Below, piece after piece: positions 20,470-28,865 of a DNA stretch of 64,000 bases. Below the pieces are notes generated by a model. It saw nothing but the letters and a program-made list of their open reading frames with translations, made no database searches and was not told where the DNA came from. Origin of the DNA: Acuticoccus sp963704595 (GTDB lineage Bacteria; Pseudomonadota; Alphaproteobacteria; Rhizobiales; Amorphaceae). The number at the start of each line of letters is the position of its first letter. The first letter of the stretch is position 1. The position numbers were made by a program, and so were the translations under genes. The stretch spans positions 3,906,001-3,970,000 of the forward strand of contig OY969922.1 in the NCBI GenBank assembly GCA_963704595.1, given 5' to 3'.

Positions 20470-20680
20470 CCATTCTCTCCATCTCGATTGTGAACTCGCC
20501 GCAACGACCCGGATTTTCCTGCGCAGAGTGTGACCGTGAGATCCTCGCGGACGCCCTCTCGGCACGGCTCGGCGGTCCGCAGGAGAACGTCGTCCTCATC
20601 GCCGACATCACCCAACTTCAACCGTTCGATCTTCAGCTGGATCGACTTCGAAGCGGCGACGATGCGACATGCGCTGGCGC

Positions 20681-21598
20681 TCAGGCCAGCACGGCGGGCG
20701 CCATCTCGTCGACCGACAGGATCGTTTCCCACACCGTGCTGGCGATGGGGCGGCGCTCGTTGCGCCATCGCATCGCGACCAGCGAGAGCGCGCTCGAGGG
20801 CAGCGAACCTGAAAGGTCCGTCAGGCGGCCGATCTCGATGTCGTGGCGGACGAGCGCGCGCGGGAGCCACGCGACGCCCACCCCCGCCACCGCGAACTGC
20901 AGCGCAGCCGGCGTGAGCGCGGTCTCGGCCACCGTCTTGATGTGCGTCGCTCCGACGAGGCGGGGGTAGATGTCGCGCATCATGATGCGGCCGAGGAAGA
21001 CGTCCATCGGATACGCCACCACCGGCACGCTCCCCCGTGCGTAATCCTCGTTGAGGCGGTCGAGGCTGGAGGTCTGGTAGACGGGGATGAGCTCCTCGTC
21101 GGACAGCACCACCTCCTCGCGCACGTCCTCGCCCGCCGGCAGCGGCGCCATGACGGAGCGATAGAGGAGGCAGATGTCGGCGCGCCGCGTCATCAGCATG
21201 GCGAAGCACTCGTCGTGGTTGTCGGAGCGCACCCGCAGCGACAGTGCGTCCAGCGAGGCGAGCCGCTTGACGAGCTGCGGCATCAGGGCAGTGGTGATGG
21301 AATGCTGGCAGATCACCACGACCCGCGTCTCCCGCTCGGTCTGATCGCGCCGCAGCCGCTGCTCAAGGCTCTGCAGCCCGAATGCCAGTTCCTGCATAAA
21401 GAGCTTCTGTTCGACGACCGAGGGCTTGAGCTGCGCGGGTTTGCGCGTCCGGTCCAGGAGCTCCATGCCGAGATGCTCCTCGATCGCCTTGATCCGGCGC
21501 GAAAACGCCGGTTGCGTCCGCGATCGCCGCTCCGCCGCCGCCTGGACGGATCCGCATTCGAGGAGGGCGAGCAGATCCTGCAGCCATTCGGCGCGCAT
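20681..21598 (-). CDS. LysR-family transcriptional regulator (CuyR-like by position)
   Basis: 305 residues. The N-terminal helix-turn-helix reads MRAEWLQDLLALLECGSVQ, AAERRSRTQPAFSRRIKAIE and HLGMELLDRTRKPAQL. The LysR effector domain covers residues 95-300, with ITTALMPQLVKRLASLD and GVGVAWLPRALV. ATG 21598 is chosen because MRAEWLQDLL is the usual start of the domain. It is divergent from a cysteate-sulfo-lyase-like gene, and two palindromes lie in the 115-base gap, the standard LysR arrangement. By analogy with CuyR next to CuyA it probably senses cysteate or another sulfonate; that is inference. Confidence 0.85.
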   Translation of the reverse strand: MRAEWLQDLLALLECGSVQAAAERRSRTQPAFSRRIKAIEEHLGMELLDRTRKPAQLKPSVVEQKLFMQELAFGLQSLEQRLRRDQTERETRVVVICQHSITTALMPQLVKRLASLDALSLRVRSDNHDECFAMLMTRRADICLLYRSVMAPLPAGEDVREEVVLSDEELIPVYQTSSLDRLNEDYARGSVPVVAYPMDVFLGRIMMRDIYPRLVGATHIKTVAETALTPAALQFAVAGVGVAWLPRALVRHDIEIGRLTDLSGSLPSSALSLVAMRWRNERRPIASTVWETILSVDEMAPAVLA

Positions 21599-21616
21599 GC
21601 TGGAGCCTTGTGATTG

Positions 21617-21662
21617 ATTATGCAGAAATCGCATAATGTTGCAGATATTTTGCATTTGCAAA
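21617..21662. promoter_or_regulatory. LysR-type operator with two palindromes
   Basis: The divergent gap holds a perfect inverted repeat, ATTATGC (21617-21623) and GCATAAT (21631-21637), separated by 7 bases, which fits the T-N11-A pattern of LysR sites. A second palindrome, TTTGCA-TT-TGCAAA, lies at 21649-21662. Both are far more AT-rich than the flanks. The first is close to the regulator gene and could serve autoregulation; the second is on the side of the sulfo-lyase promoter. Confidence 0.6.
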
Positions 21663-21713
21663 GCCTGCCACCGGAGGCCCACTAATTCCCCATAGAAGCT
21701 TCCGGAGAGTCCA

Positions 21714-22739
21714 ATGCACCTTGCGCGGTTCCCTCGAATTCACGTGGCGCACCTGCCGACGCCGCTCGAGCGGCTCGACCGCCTGAGCAAGGAACTCGGC
21801 GGCCCGGAAATCTGGATCAAGCGCGACGACACCACCGGGCTCTCCACCGGCGGCAACAAGACCCGCAAGCTCGAATTCCTGATGGCGGAGGCCGAGGCCG
21901 CCGGCGCCGAAGTGGTGATGACGCAGGGCGCGACCCAGTCCAACCACGCGCGCCAGACGGCGGCCTTCGCGGCGCGCCTCGGCATGGCCTGCCACATCCT
22001 CCTCGAAGACCGGACCCAGTCGAAGGAGACGGACTACAACAACAACGGCAACGTCTTCCTCGACCTCCTCCACGGCGCGACCACCGAGAAGCGCCCCGGC
22101 GGCGGCGACATGAACGCCGAGATGGAAGCGGTGGCGGACAAGGTCCGCGCCGGCGGCAAGCGCGTCTACACCATCCCCGGCGGCGGCTCGAACCCCACCG
22201 GCGCGCTCGGCTACGTCAACTGCGCGATGGAGCTGCTCGGCCAGGCGAACGACCGCGGGCTGGTGATCGACCACCTCGTCCACGCCACCGGCAGCGCGGG
22301 CACGCAGGCAGGCCTGATCGTCGGCCTCAAGGCGATGAACGCCGGCATCCCGCTTCTCGGGATCGGCGTTCGTGCACCGAAGGCCAAGCAGGAGGAGAAC
22401 GTCTTCAATCTCGCGGTCGCGACCGCTGAAAAGCTCGGCTGCCCGGGCGTGGTGAAGCGCGAAGATGTCGTCGCCAACACCGACTACGTCGGCGAGGGCT
22501 ACGGCATCCCTGCACCGTCCACCATCGAGGCGATCGAGATGTTCGCGCAGATCGAGGGCATCCTCCTCGACCCGGTCTACTCCGGCAAAGGCGCGGCCGG
22601 CCTCATCGACCTCATCCGCAAGGGGCACTTCAAGAAGGGCGAGCGCGTGGTGTTCCTCCACACCGGCGGATCGGCGGCGCTTTTCGGCTACCTCTCCGCC
22701 TTCGGCCTCGAAAAGCGTTCCGGCGCTCTCGCGGCCTGA
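21714..22739 (+). CDS. cuyA: L-cysteate sulfo-lyase / D-cysteine desulfhydrase family PLP enzyme (CuyA-like)
   Basis: 341 residues, fold type II PLP enzyme of the ACC deaminase/D-cysteine desulfhydrase family. The N-terminus MHLARFPRIHVAHLPTPLE is typical. The PLP Lys is in STGGNKTRKLEFL; QGATQSNHARQTAAFAA, PGGGSNPTGALGYVNCA and HTGGSAALFGYL complete the site. CuyA splits L-cysteate to pyruvate, ammonium and sulfite; the same fold removes sulfide from D-cysteine. I favour CuyA because of the neighbouring sulfonate transporter, HpsN-like dehydrogenase and exporter. Sequence alone does not separate the two activities. GGAGAG lies 5-10 bases upstream of ATG. The frame is intact. Confidence 0.8.
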   Translation: MHLARFPRIHVAHLPTPLERLDRLSKELGGPEIWIKRDDTTGLSTGGNKTRKLEFLMAEAEAAGAEVVMTQGATQSNHARQTAAFAARLGMACHILLEDRTQSKETDYNNNGNVFLDLLHGATTEKRPGGGDMNAEMEAVADKVRAGGKRVYTIPGGGSNPTGALGYVNCAMELLGQANDRGLVIDHLVHATGSAGTQAGLIVGLKAMNAGIPLLGIGVRAPKAKQEENVFNLAVATAEKLGCPGVVKREDVVANTDYVGEGYGIPAPSTIEAIEMFAQIEGILLDPVYSGKGAAGLIDLIRKGHFKKGERVVFLHTGGSAALFGYLSAFGLEKRSGALAA

Positions 22740-22762
22740 GCCCGCACCCCGGGGGACACGCC

Positions 22763-23971
22763 ATGAAGCCGCACCGCTTCGCGGGCAACTTCACGCAGCA
22801 GGAATCCCTGCCCGAGGATGCCATCGCGGCGGCGGTCGCGGTGATGCGCTCGGGCCGCCTGCACCGTTACAACACCGCAGGCGACGAGCTTTCGGAGGCC
22901 GCCCTCCTCGAAGCGGAGTACGCCGCTTATCAGGGGAGCCGCTACTGTCTCGCCTGCGCGTCCGGCGGCGCGGCGATGCAGTATGCGCTTCGGGCGGCCG
23001 GCGTCACTGCCGGCGAGGCCGTCCTCACCAACGCGTTCACGCTCGCCCCGGTGCCGGGGGCTATCGCGGCGCTCGGCGCACGGCCCGTGCTGGTGGAGAT
23101 CACCGCCGACCTCGTGATCGACCTCGACGATCTCGCCAACAAGGCGATCGGGAGCGAGGCGCGGGTGCTTCTCCTCTCCAACATGCGCGGCCACCTTTGC
23201 GACATGGACGCGCTCGCCGAACGGATCGGGGCGCTCGGCCTCATCCTGATCGAGGACTGTGCGCACACCATGGGCGCGACCTGGAACGGCCGGAAGAGCG
23301 GCAGCTTCGGGCTCGCCGGCTGCTTCTCCACGCAGACCTACAAGCACATCAACTCCGGCGAGGGCGGGCTGCTGACCTCCGACGATCCGGAGTTCATGGC
23401 GCGAGCGATCATGCTGTCGGGCTCCTACATGCTTTACGAGCGCCACGGCGCCGCGCCCGACGCTGCGGCCTTCGCCGACATCCGGCTCGATACGCCCAAC
23501 ATGTCCGCCCGGATGGACAACCTGCGTGCCGCGGTTCTGCGCCCGCAGCTCAGAAAGCTGGATGCCAACATCGAGCGCTGGAACGAGCGCTACCGCGCCG
23601 TCGAGCATGGCCTGCGGACAGCGCCGGCGATCGCGGTGCCGGAACGGCCCGAGGCGGAGCACTTCGTCGGCAGCTCGATCCAGTTCACGATCCCCGGGAT
23701 TGCCGCAGACGCGGCGCGCGGCTTCGTGGCGGCGTGCGCCGAGCGGGGCGTTCAGCTCAAGTGGTTCGGCGCGGCGGAGCCCTCCGCCTTCACAAGCGCG
23801 CACGGCAGCTGGCGCTACATGGCCCCGCAGTCCGTGCCGCGCACCGACGAGATCCTCGCCGGCCTGTTCGACATGCGCCTGCCGCTCACCTTCACGGTGG
23901 ACGACTGCACGCTTCTGGGAGAAATCATCGCCGACTGTGCCGGCGCCATCGCGCAGCGGGGTGCTGCGTGA
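22763..23971 (+). CDS. DegT/DnrJ/EryC1-family PLP aminotransferase
   Basis: 402 residues in one frame. The PLP phosphate site is CLACASGGAAMQYALRA, the ring Asp is in LILIEDCAHTMGATW, and the Schiff-base Lys is in CFSTQTYKHINSGEGG. The family usually transaminates keto-sugars with glutamate. Here the gene lies between a cysteate-type sulfo-lyase and an Asp/Glu racemase homologue, with no sugar genes nearby, so a sulfonate keto acid such as sulfopyruvate is a possible substrate; this is a hypothesis. ATG 22763 follows GGGGGA. The stop overlaps the next GTG. Confidence 0.8.
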   Translation: MKPHRFAGNFTQQESLPEDAIAAAVAVMRSGRLHRYNTAGDELSEAALLEAEYAAYQGSRYCLACASGGAAMQYALRAAGVTAGEAVLTNAFTLAPVPGAIAALGARPVLVEITADLVIDLDDLANKAIGSEARVLLLSNMRGHLCDMDALAERIGALGLILIEDCAHTMGATWNGRKSGSFGLAGCFSTQTYKHINSGEGGLLTSDDPEFMARAIMLSGSYMLYERHGAAPDAAAFADIRLDTPNMSARMDNLRAAVLRPQLRKLDANIERWNERYRAVEHGLRTAPAIAVPERPEAEHFVGSSIQFTIPGIAADAARGFVAACAERGVQLKWFGAAEPSAFTSAHGSWRYMAPQSVPRTDEILAGLFDMRLPLTFTVDDCTLLGEIIADCAGAIAQRGAA

Positions 23972-24699
23972 GCGGCGCCCTCCACAGGGTCGGCGTCCTA
24001 GGCGGCATGGGCCCGGAGGCGACCATCCTCCTCATGTCCCGCGTCCTGGCATTGACGCCGGCAACGGACGATGCCGACCACGTGCCCCTCATCGTCGACA
24101 GCAACACGCAGGTGCCGTCCCGCATCAAGGCGCTGATCGAGGGGACGGGCGAAGATCCGGCACCGGTGCTGGCGGGCATGGCGCGCCGGCTCGAGACCTA
24201 CGGGGCCGAGGCGCTGGCGATGCCCTGCAACACCGCCCACCACTATGCCCCCGCAATCATCGCCGCGGCCGGCATCCCGTTCCTCGACATGGTCGCCCTC
24301 TCCGCCGCCGAAGCCGCCGGGGCCGGAGCGCGGACCATCGGCATCCTCGGCTCGCCCGCGGTGCGCATCACCGGGCTGTTCGACGGTGCGCTGGGCGCCC
24401 ATGGCGCGGCGGCGGCCTACCCGGCGGACGAGGCGCGGGTGCTGTCGGCGATCCGCCGCATCAAGGTGGACAGCGCGGACGCCGAGGCCGGGCGGATCGC
24501 TTCGGCTGCGGTCGAGGAGCTCGCGGCCGCAGGGGCGGACGCCATCCTCGTCGCCTGCACGGAATTCTCGATCATCGCCGGGGCGCTGCCGCGGCCGGTG
24601 CCGCTGATCGACACCATCGACGTTCTGGCGCGCGCCATCGTCGCGTTCGCCCACGACGGCGCGGCGGCCGCTCCCGGCCGCATCGCGCAGACCGCCTGA
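23968..24699 (+). CDS. Aspartate/glutamate racemase family protein, candidate cysteate racemase
   Basis: 243 residues starting at GTG 23968, overlapping the aminotransferase stop (GTGA). PLP-independent two-Cys racemase fold: the N-terminus GVLGGMGPEATILLMSRV matches YgeA/aspartate racemase, and the two catalytic cysteines are in ALAMPCNTAHHY and ILVACTEFSII. DSNTQVPSR is the substrate-carboxylate segment. Family members invert aspartate or glutamate. Cysteate is the sulfonate analogue of aspartate, and the gene sits inside a sulfonate cluster next to a cysteate sulfo-lyase, so cysteate racemisation is an attractive but untested idea. Confidence 0.85.
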   Translation: MSGALHRVGVLGGMGPEATILLMSRVLALTPATDDADHVPLIVDSNTQVPSRIKALIEGTGEDPAPVLAGMARRLETYGAEALAMPCNTAHHYAPAIIAAAGIPFLDMVALSAAEAAGAGARTIGILGSPAVRITGLFDGALGAHGAAAAYPADEARVLSAIRRIKVDSADAEAGRIASAAVEELAAAGADAILVACTEFSIIAGALPRPVPLIDTIDVLARAIVAFAHDGAAAAPGRIAQTA

Positions 24700-24765
24700 G
24701 TTTTTCCCCGCGCCCCGCAAGGGGGCGGCACAACGACCCGTCACACGCACAAAGGGCCGAAAACC

Positions 24766-25762
24766 ATGGTTAAATCGTTTGCCACCCTGATCGGAGCCGT
24801 CGCCGGCTCCGCCCTGTTCGCGACCGCCGCAATGGCGCAGGAGACCGTCGTCGTCGGTCACTTCGGCAACCCGACGCCGATGCAGGTCGCCGCCGCCGAG
24901 GGCAAGTTCTCCGACGCCACGGGCTGGAACATCGAGTGGCGCAAGTTCGCCTCCGGCACCGACGTCATCGCCGCGATGGCGTCCGGCGACATCAAGGTCG
25001 CCGAGCTCGGCTCCTCGCCCTTCGCGATCGCCGCCAGCCAGGGCGTGCCGATCGAGCTCGTGATGATCGCGCAGGTCATCGGCGAGGCCGAAATCGCTGA
25101 TCACCCGCAACGGCTCCGGCATCGCAACGCTCGAAGACCTCAAGGGCAAGCGCGTTGCCGTGCCCGTCGGCTCGACAGCGCACTTCTCGATGATGGGTGC
25201 GCTGAAGCACGCGGGTCTCGCCGAGAACGACCTCACCATCATGAACATGCCGCCCGACCAGATCGCCGCGGCCTGGGAGCAGGACGCCATCGACGCCGCG
25301 TTCATCTGGCAGCCGGTGCAGTCGCAGATCCTCGAGAAGGGCGAACTCCTCGTCGGCGCCGACAAGACCGCCGAGTGGGGTTACCCGACCTTCGACGGCT
25401 GGGTGGTCAACACCGAGTTTGCAGAGGAGAACGGCGAGGCGCTGACCGCCTTCCTGAAGACGATGGACGAGGCCAACGCCGCCTACCTCGCCGATCCCGC
25501 GGCATGGACCGCCGACAGCGACGCCGTGAAGGCGATCGCCGAGCGCACCGGCGCTGACCCGGCGCAGGTCCCCGGCATCCTCGAAGGCTTCACCTTCCTG
25601 CCGCTGTCCGAGCAGGCGACCCCGCAGTGGCTCGGCGAGAACGTGCCGAACGCGGTGAAGGCGACGTCCGAGTTCCTGAAGGCCGCCGGGCGGATCGACA
25701 CCGTCGGCGACGACTACTCCGCCTTCGTTGACGAATCCTACGCAGAAGCCGCCGTCGAATAG
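24766..25762 (+). CDS. tauA: Taurine/sulfonate ABC transporter substrate-binding protein (one frameshift)
   Basis: Periplasmic binding protein of the TauA/SsuA/NMT1 family. The signal peptide is MVKSFATLIGAVAGSALFATA with AMAQ cleavage. TVVVGHFGNPTPMQVAAAEG opens the mature protein and VAELGSSPFAIAASQGVPI follows. One extra A near 25093 shifts the frame; removal gives GEAESLITRNGSGIATLEDLK in pieces. DLKGKRVAVPVGSTAHFSMM and EQDAIDAAFIWQPVQSQI complete the ligand site. It is first of three ABC genes. Taurine is the family default, but this locus suggests a C3 sulfonate such as cysteate or dihydroxypropanesulfonate. Confidence 0.85.
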
Positions 25763-25813
25763 TCCGCCCGCCGGCCCGTCACGGGCCGGCCCCACCCCCG
25801 ATGGGAGGTCGTC

Positions 25814-26611
25814 ATGGCACTACAGTTGAACGATGCTTCGGTGGTTTTCCCGTCGCCGAAGGGCCGGGTGCAGGGGGTGGTCCAGGCGCTCCGGGGCGTC
25901 GACCTCAGTATCGGGGAAGGCGATTTCGTGGTGGCGCTCGGCGCATCGGGCTGCGGAAAGTCGACGCTTCTCAACCTCATCGCGGGCTTCCTCGCCCCCT
26001 CCAGCGGCGAGATCCTGCTCGACGGGGCGCCCATCACCGGGCCCGGCGCAGACCGCTCGGTGGTGTTCCAGAAGCACGCGCTGCTTCCCTGGCTCAACGT
26101 GCGCGACAACGTCGCCTTCGGGCTCAAGCTGCAGGGCCGGCCGGAGGCGGAGCGCTACAAGGTCGCCGACCGTTTCATCGAGCTTCTCGGCCTCAAGGAC
26201 TTTCAGGGTTCGGCCGTCTACACCCTGTCGGGCGGGATGCAGCAGCGCGTCGGCATCGCCCGTGCGCTCACCTGCGACCCCAAGATCCTCCTGATGGACG
26301 AGCCCCTCGGTGCGCTCGACGCGCTGACCCGCGAAAAGGCGCAGGAGCTCATCCTCAGGATCTGGAAGGACACCGAGAAGTCCGTCTTCTTCATCACGCA
26401 CAGCGTGGAGGAAGCGCTCTTCATGGGGACGCACCTCATCGTGATGTCGCCCCGCCCCGGGCGGATCGCCCACCGCTTCGAGCTCCCCTTCTCGCGCCAG
26501 TTCCTCGACGGCAAGCCGGCACGCGCGGTGAAGGCGTCGGCTGATTTCATCGCCCTCAGGGAGGAGGTCCTCGGCATCATCTTCCGTGACGAGGAAGAGG
26601 TGGCGGCATGA
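25814..26611 (+). CDS. tauB: Taurine/sulfonate ABC transporter ATP-binding protein
   Basis: 265 residues. Walker A is ALGASGCGKSTLLNL, the Q-loop VVFQKHALLPWL, the signature LSGGMQQRVGIARAL, Walker B ILLMDEPLGALD, and the switch His in FFITHSVEEALF. The Q-loop and LLPWLNVRDNVAFGL are typical of the nitrate/sulfonate/taurine class. GGGAGG precedes ATG 25814. The 3' end overlaps tauC by 4 bases. The frame is intact. Confidence 0.9.
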   Translation: MALQLNDASVVFPSPKGRVQGVVQALRGVDLSIGEGDFVVALGASGCGKSTLLNLIAGFLAPSSGEILLDGAPITGPGADRSVVFQKHALLPWLNVRDNVAFGLKLQGRPEAERYKVADRFIELLGLKDFQGSAVYTLSGGMQQRVGIARALTCDPKILLMDEPLGALDALTREKAQELILRIWKDTEKSVFFITHSVEEALFMGTHLIVMSPRPGRIAHRFELPFSRQFLDGKPARAVKASADFIALREEVLGIIFRDEEEVAA

Positions 26612-27523
26612 GCGACAAGGCAATCGACACCCCGGCCGGAGCCGACCCGACCATCCACGCCGCCAATGCCAACGCCGGCGCCGATGCCGGCGGCTTCCTC
26701 GCCAGCCTCTCCCGCTCCCGCGCGACGCGCCCCGGCGAGACCTACGGCGTGCCCGGACAGGGCAACACCATCTGGCTGAGCCTCGTCAGCGTCGCCTTCA
26801 TCCTGTTCCTGTGGTGGCTCGTCACTGCGACCGGGCTCGTGAAACCGCTGTTCCTGCCCTCGCCACAGGCGATCTTCGCGAAGTTCATCCAGGTCTGGAA
26901 CAACGGCTACACCGGAACGCCGTTGTGGGAGCACATCGCGATCTCCGCCGCCCGGGTGTTCGGCGCCTTCCTGCTCGCCTGCATCATCGGCATTCCGCTC
27001 GGCCTCGCGATGGGCATGAGCCCCGCGATCCGCGGCATCTTCGATCCGCCGATCGAGTTCTACCGGCCGATCCCGCCGCTCGCCTACCTGCCGCTGATGA
27101 TCATCTGGTTCGGCATCGGCGAGACCTCGAAGGTGCTCCTCATCTTCCTGTCGGTGTTCGCGCCGGTGGCGCTCGGCGCGCGGGCGGGCGTGCGCTCGGC
27201 GGCGATCGAGCAGGTCCACGCCGCCTATTCGTTCGGCGCCACGCGCTGGCAGGTGATGCGCTACGTCATCCTCCCCTCCGCGATGCCCGAGATCCTGACC
27301 GCGATGCGCATCGGCATCGGCTTCGGCTGGACCACGCTGGTCGCGGCCGAGATGGTCGCCGCCACCAAGGGCGTCGGCTACATGGTTCTTTCCGCCTCGC
27401 AGTTCCTGCCAGACGTCGACGGTGATCATGGGCATCATCATCATCGCCGCCATCGCCTACGCGTTCGATCTCGTGATGCGCTTCGCCGAGCGCAGGGTCG
27501 TGCCGTGGAAGGGGAAGATGTGA
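26608..27523 (+). CDS. tauC: Taurine/sulfonate ABC transporter permease (one frameshift near the C-terminus)
   Basis: BPD_transp_1 permease with about six membrane helices and an N-terminal cytoplasmic extension of roughly 40 residues rich in Ala and Asn. The EAA-type loop is EQVHAAYSFGATRWQVMRYVILP in parts, with GATRWQVM diagnostic. One extra C near 27411 shifts the frame; without it the protein ends SQFLQTSTVIMGII through the last helix to PWKGKM, stop 27521-27523. Read without correction, the tail becomes an artificial His-rich sequence ending at 27549. ATG 26608 overlaps the tauB stop (ATGA). Confidence 0.87.
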
Positions 27524-27550
27524 CCGCACGGCCCTCCGAAGGACATTGAG

Positions 27551-28858
27551 ATGAGTGTGACGTACCTGAAGTCGGCCACCCGCACGGCCGAAACCGGGCA
27601 GGACGACGTGCGCGTCCGCGTCGAGGCGATGCTGCGCGAGATCGAGGCCGGCGGCGACGAAGCGGCGCGCAGGGCCGCCCGCGACCTCGACGGGTGGGAC
27701 GGCGACATCGTGGTCGGCGAGGAGGCGCTCACCCGCGCCGAGGCGTCCCTGTCCGAGACGCTGAAGGACGACATCCGCTTCGCGCACGACAACATCCGCC
27801 GCTTCGCCGAAGCGCAGAAGGCGACCATCGCCGACTGCGAGCTCGAGGTGCTGCCGGGCTTCCTCGCCGGGCAGAAGCACATCCCGGTGTCGGCCGCGGG
27901 CTGCTACGTTCCGGGCGGGCGCTACAGCCACATCGCCTCCGCCATCATGACGGTGACCACCGCCAAGGTCGCCGGCGTCGACCACATCACCGCCTGCTCG
28001 CCGACGCGGCCGGGGATCGGCATCCCGCCCGCGATCCTCTTCACCATGCAGCTTTGCGGTGCGGACGCGATCATTAACCTCGGCGGGGTGCAGGGCATCG
28101 CGGCGATGGCCTTCGGCCTGTTCGGCCTGCCGAAGGCGGACATTCTGGTCGGCCCCGGCAACCAGTACGTCGCGGAGGCCAAGCGCATCCTGTTCGGCCG
28201 CGTCGGCATCGACATGTTCGCCGGCCCGACCGATTCCATGATCCTCGCGGACGGGGCCGCCGACGCCGCCCTCGTCGCCGCCGACCTCGTCGGCCAGGCC
28301 GAGCACGGCTACAACTCCCCCGTCTGGCTGGTGACCGACAGCCGCGAGCTTGCCGAGCGGGTGATCGCCGCGGTGCCCGCGCTTATCGCGGGCCTGCCGG
28401 AGACCAATGCCGCCAACGCCCGCGCGGCGTGGGACGACTACGCGGAAGTCATCCTGTGCGACACGCGCGAGGAGATGGCCGCCGTCGCCGACCGCTACGC
28501 GCCCGAGCACCTGCACGTCCAGGCGGGCGATCTCGACTGGTGGCTTTCACGCCTTCGCGCCTACGGCTCCCTCTTCCTCGGCGAGGAGACCACCGTCGCG
28601 TTCGGCGACAAGGCGGCCGGGCCAAACCACGTCCTCCCCACCTCGGGCGCCGCGCGCTACACCGGCGGCCTCTCGGTGCACAAGTTCATGAAGACGGTCA
28701 CGTGGCAGCGCGCGACCCGCGAGGCGTCGCGCCCGGTCGCGGAGGCGACCGCCCGCATCTCGCGCCTCGAAGGGATGGAAGGCCACGCCCGCAGCGCCGA
28801 CGTGCGGCTCGAGAAATTCTTCCCCGGGGAAGCGTTCGACCTTTCGGCGGCGTCGTGA
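27551..28858 (+). CDS. hpsN: Sulfopropanediol 3-dehydrogenase (HpsN-like, HisD family)
   Basis: 435 residues of the histidinol dehydrogenase superfamily. HpsN oxidises (R)-2,3-dihydroxypropane-1-sulfonate in two NAD-dependent steps to sulfolactate. The core has AAGCYVPGGRYSHIASAIM, ILVGPGNQYVAEAKR, VGQAEHGYNSPVWL (zinc-ligand region) and YAPEHLHVQ. The C-terminal GPNHVLPTSGAARYTGGLS and HKFMKTVTWQRATREASRP resemble HpsN rather than true HisD. It is not in a histidine operon but between a TauABC-type importer and a YeiH exporter. The frame is intact. Confidence 0.78.
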   Translation: MSVTYLKSATRTAETGQDDVRVRVEAMLREIEAGGDEAARRAARDLDGWDGDIVVGEEALTRAEASLSETLKDDIRFAHDNIRRFAEAQKATIADCELEVLPGFLAGQKHIPVSAAGCYVPGGRYSHIASAIMTVTTAKVAGVDHITACSPTRPGIGIPPAILFTMQLCGADAIINLGGVQGIAAMAFGLFGLPKADILVGPGNQYVAEAKRILFGRVGIDMFAGPTDSMILADGAADAALVAADLVGQAEHGYNSPVWLVTDSRELAERVIAAVPALIAGLPETNAANARAAWDDYAEVILCDTREEMAAVADRYAPEHLHVQAGDLDWWLSRLRAYGSLFLGEETTVAFGDKAAGPNHVLPTSGAARYTGGLSVHKFMKTVTWQRATREASRPVAEATARISRLEGMEGHARSADVRLEKFFPGEAFDLSAAS

Positions 28859-28865
28859 CGGCGCG

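Noticed and set aside
27411..27549. His-rich tail at the end of the TauC-like permease, as if it were a metal-binding motif
   Set aside because: It exists only in the shifted frame; removing one C restores the sixth membrane helix and a normal C-terminus.
27551..28858. Annotation as histidinol dehydrogenase (hisD)
   Set aside because: Same superfamily, but the C-terminal GPNHVLPTSGAARYTGGLS region and sulfonate context match HpsN, and no other his genes are near.
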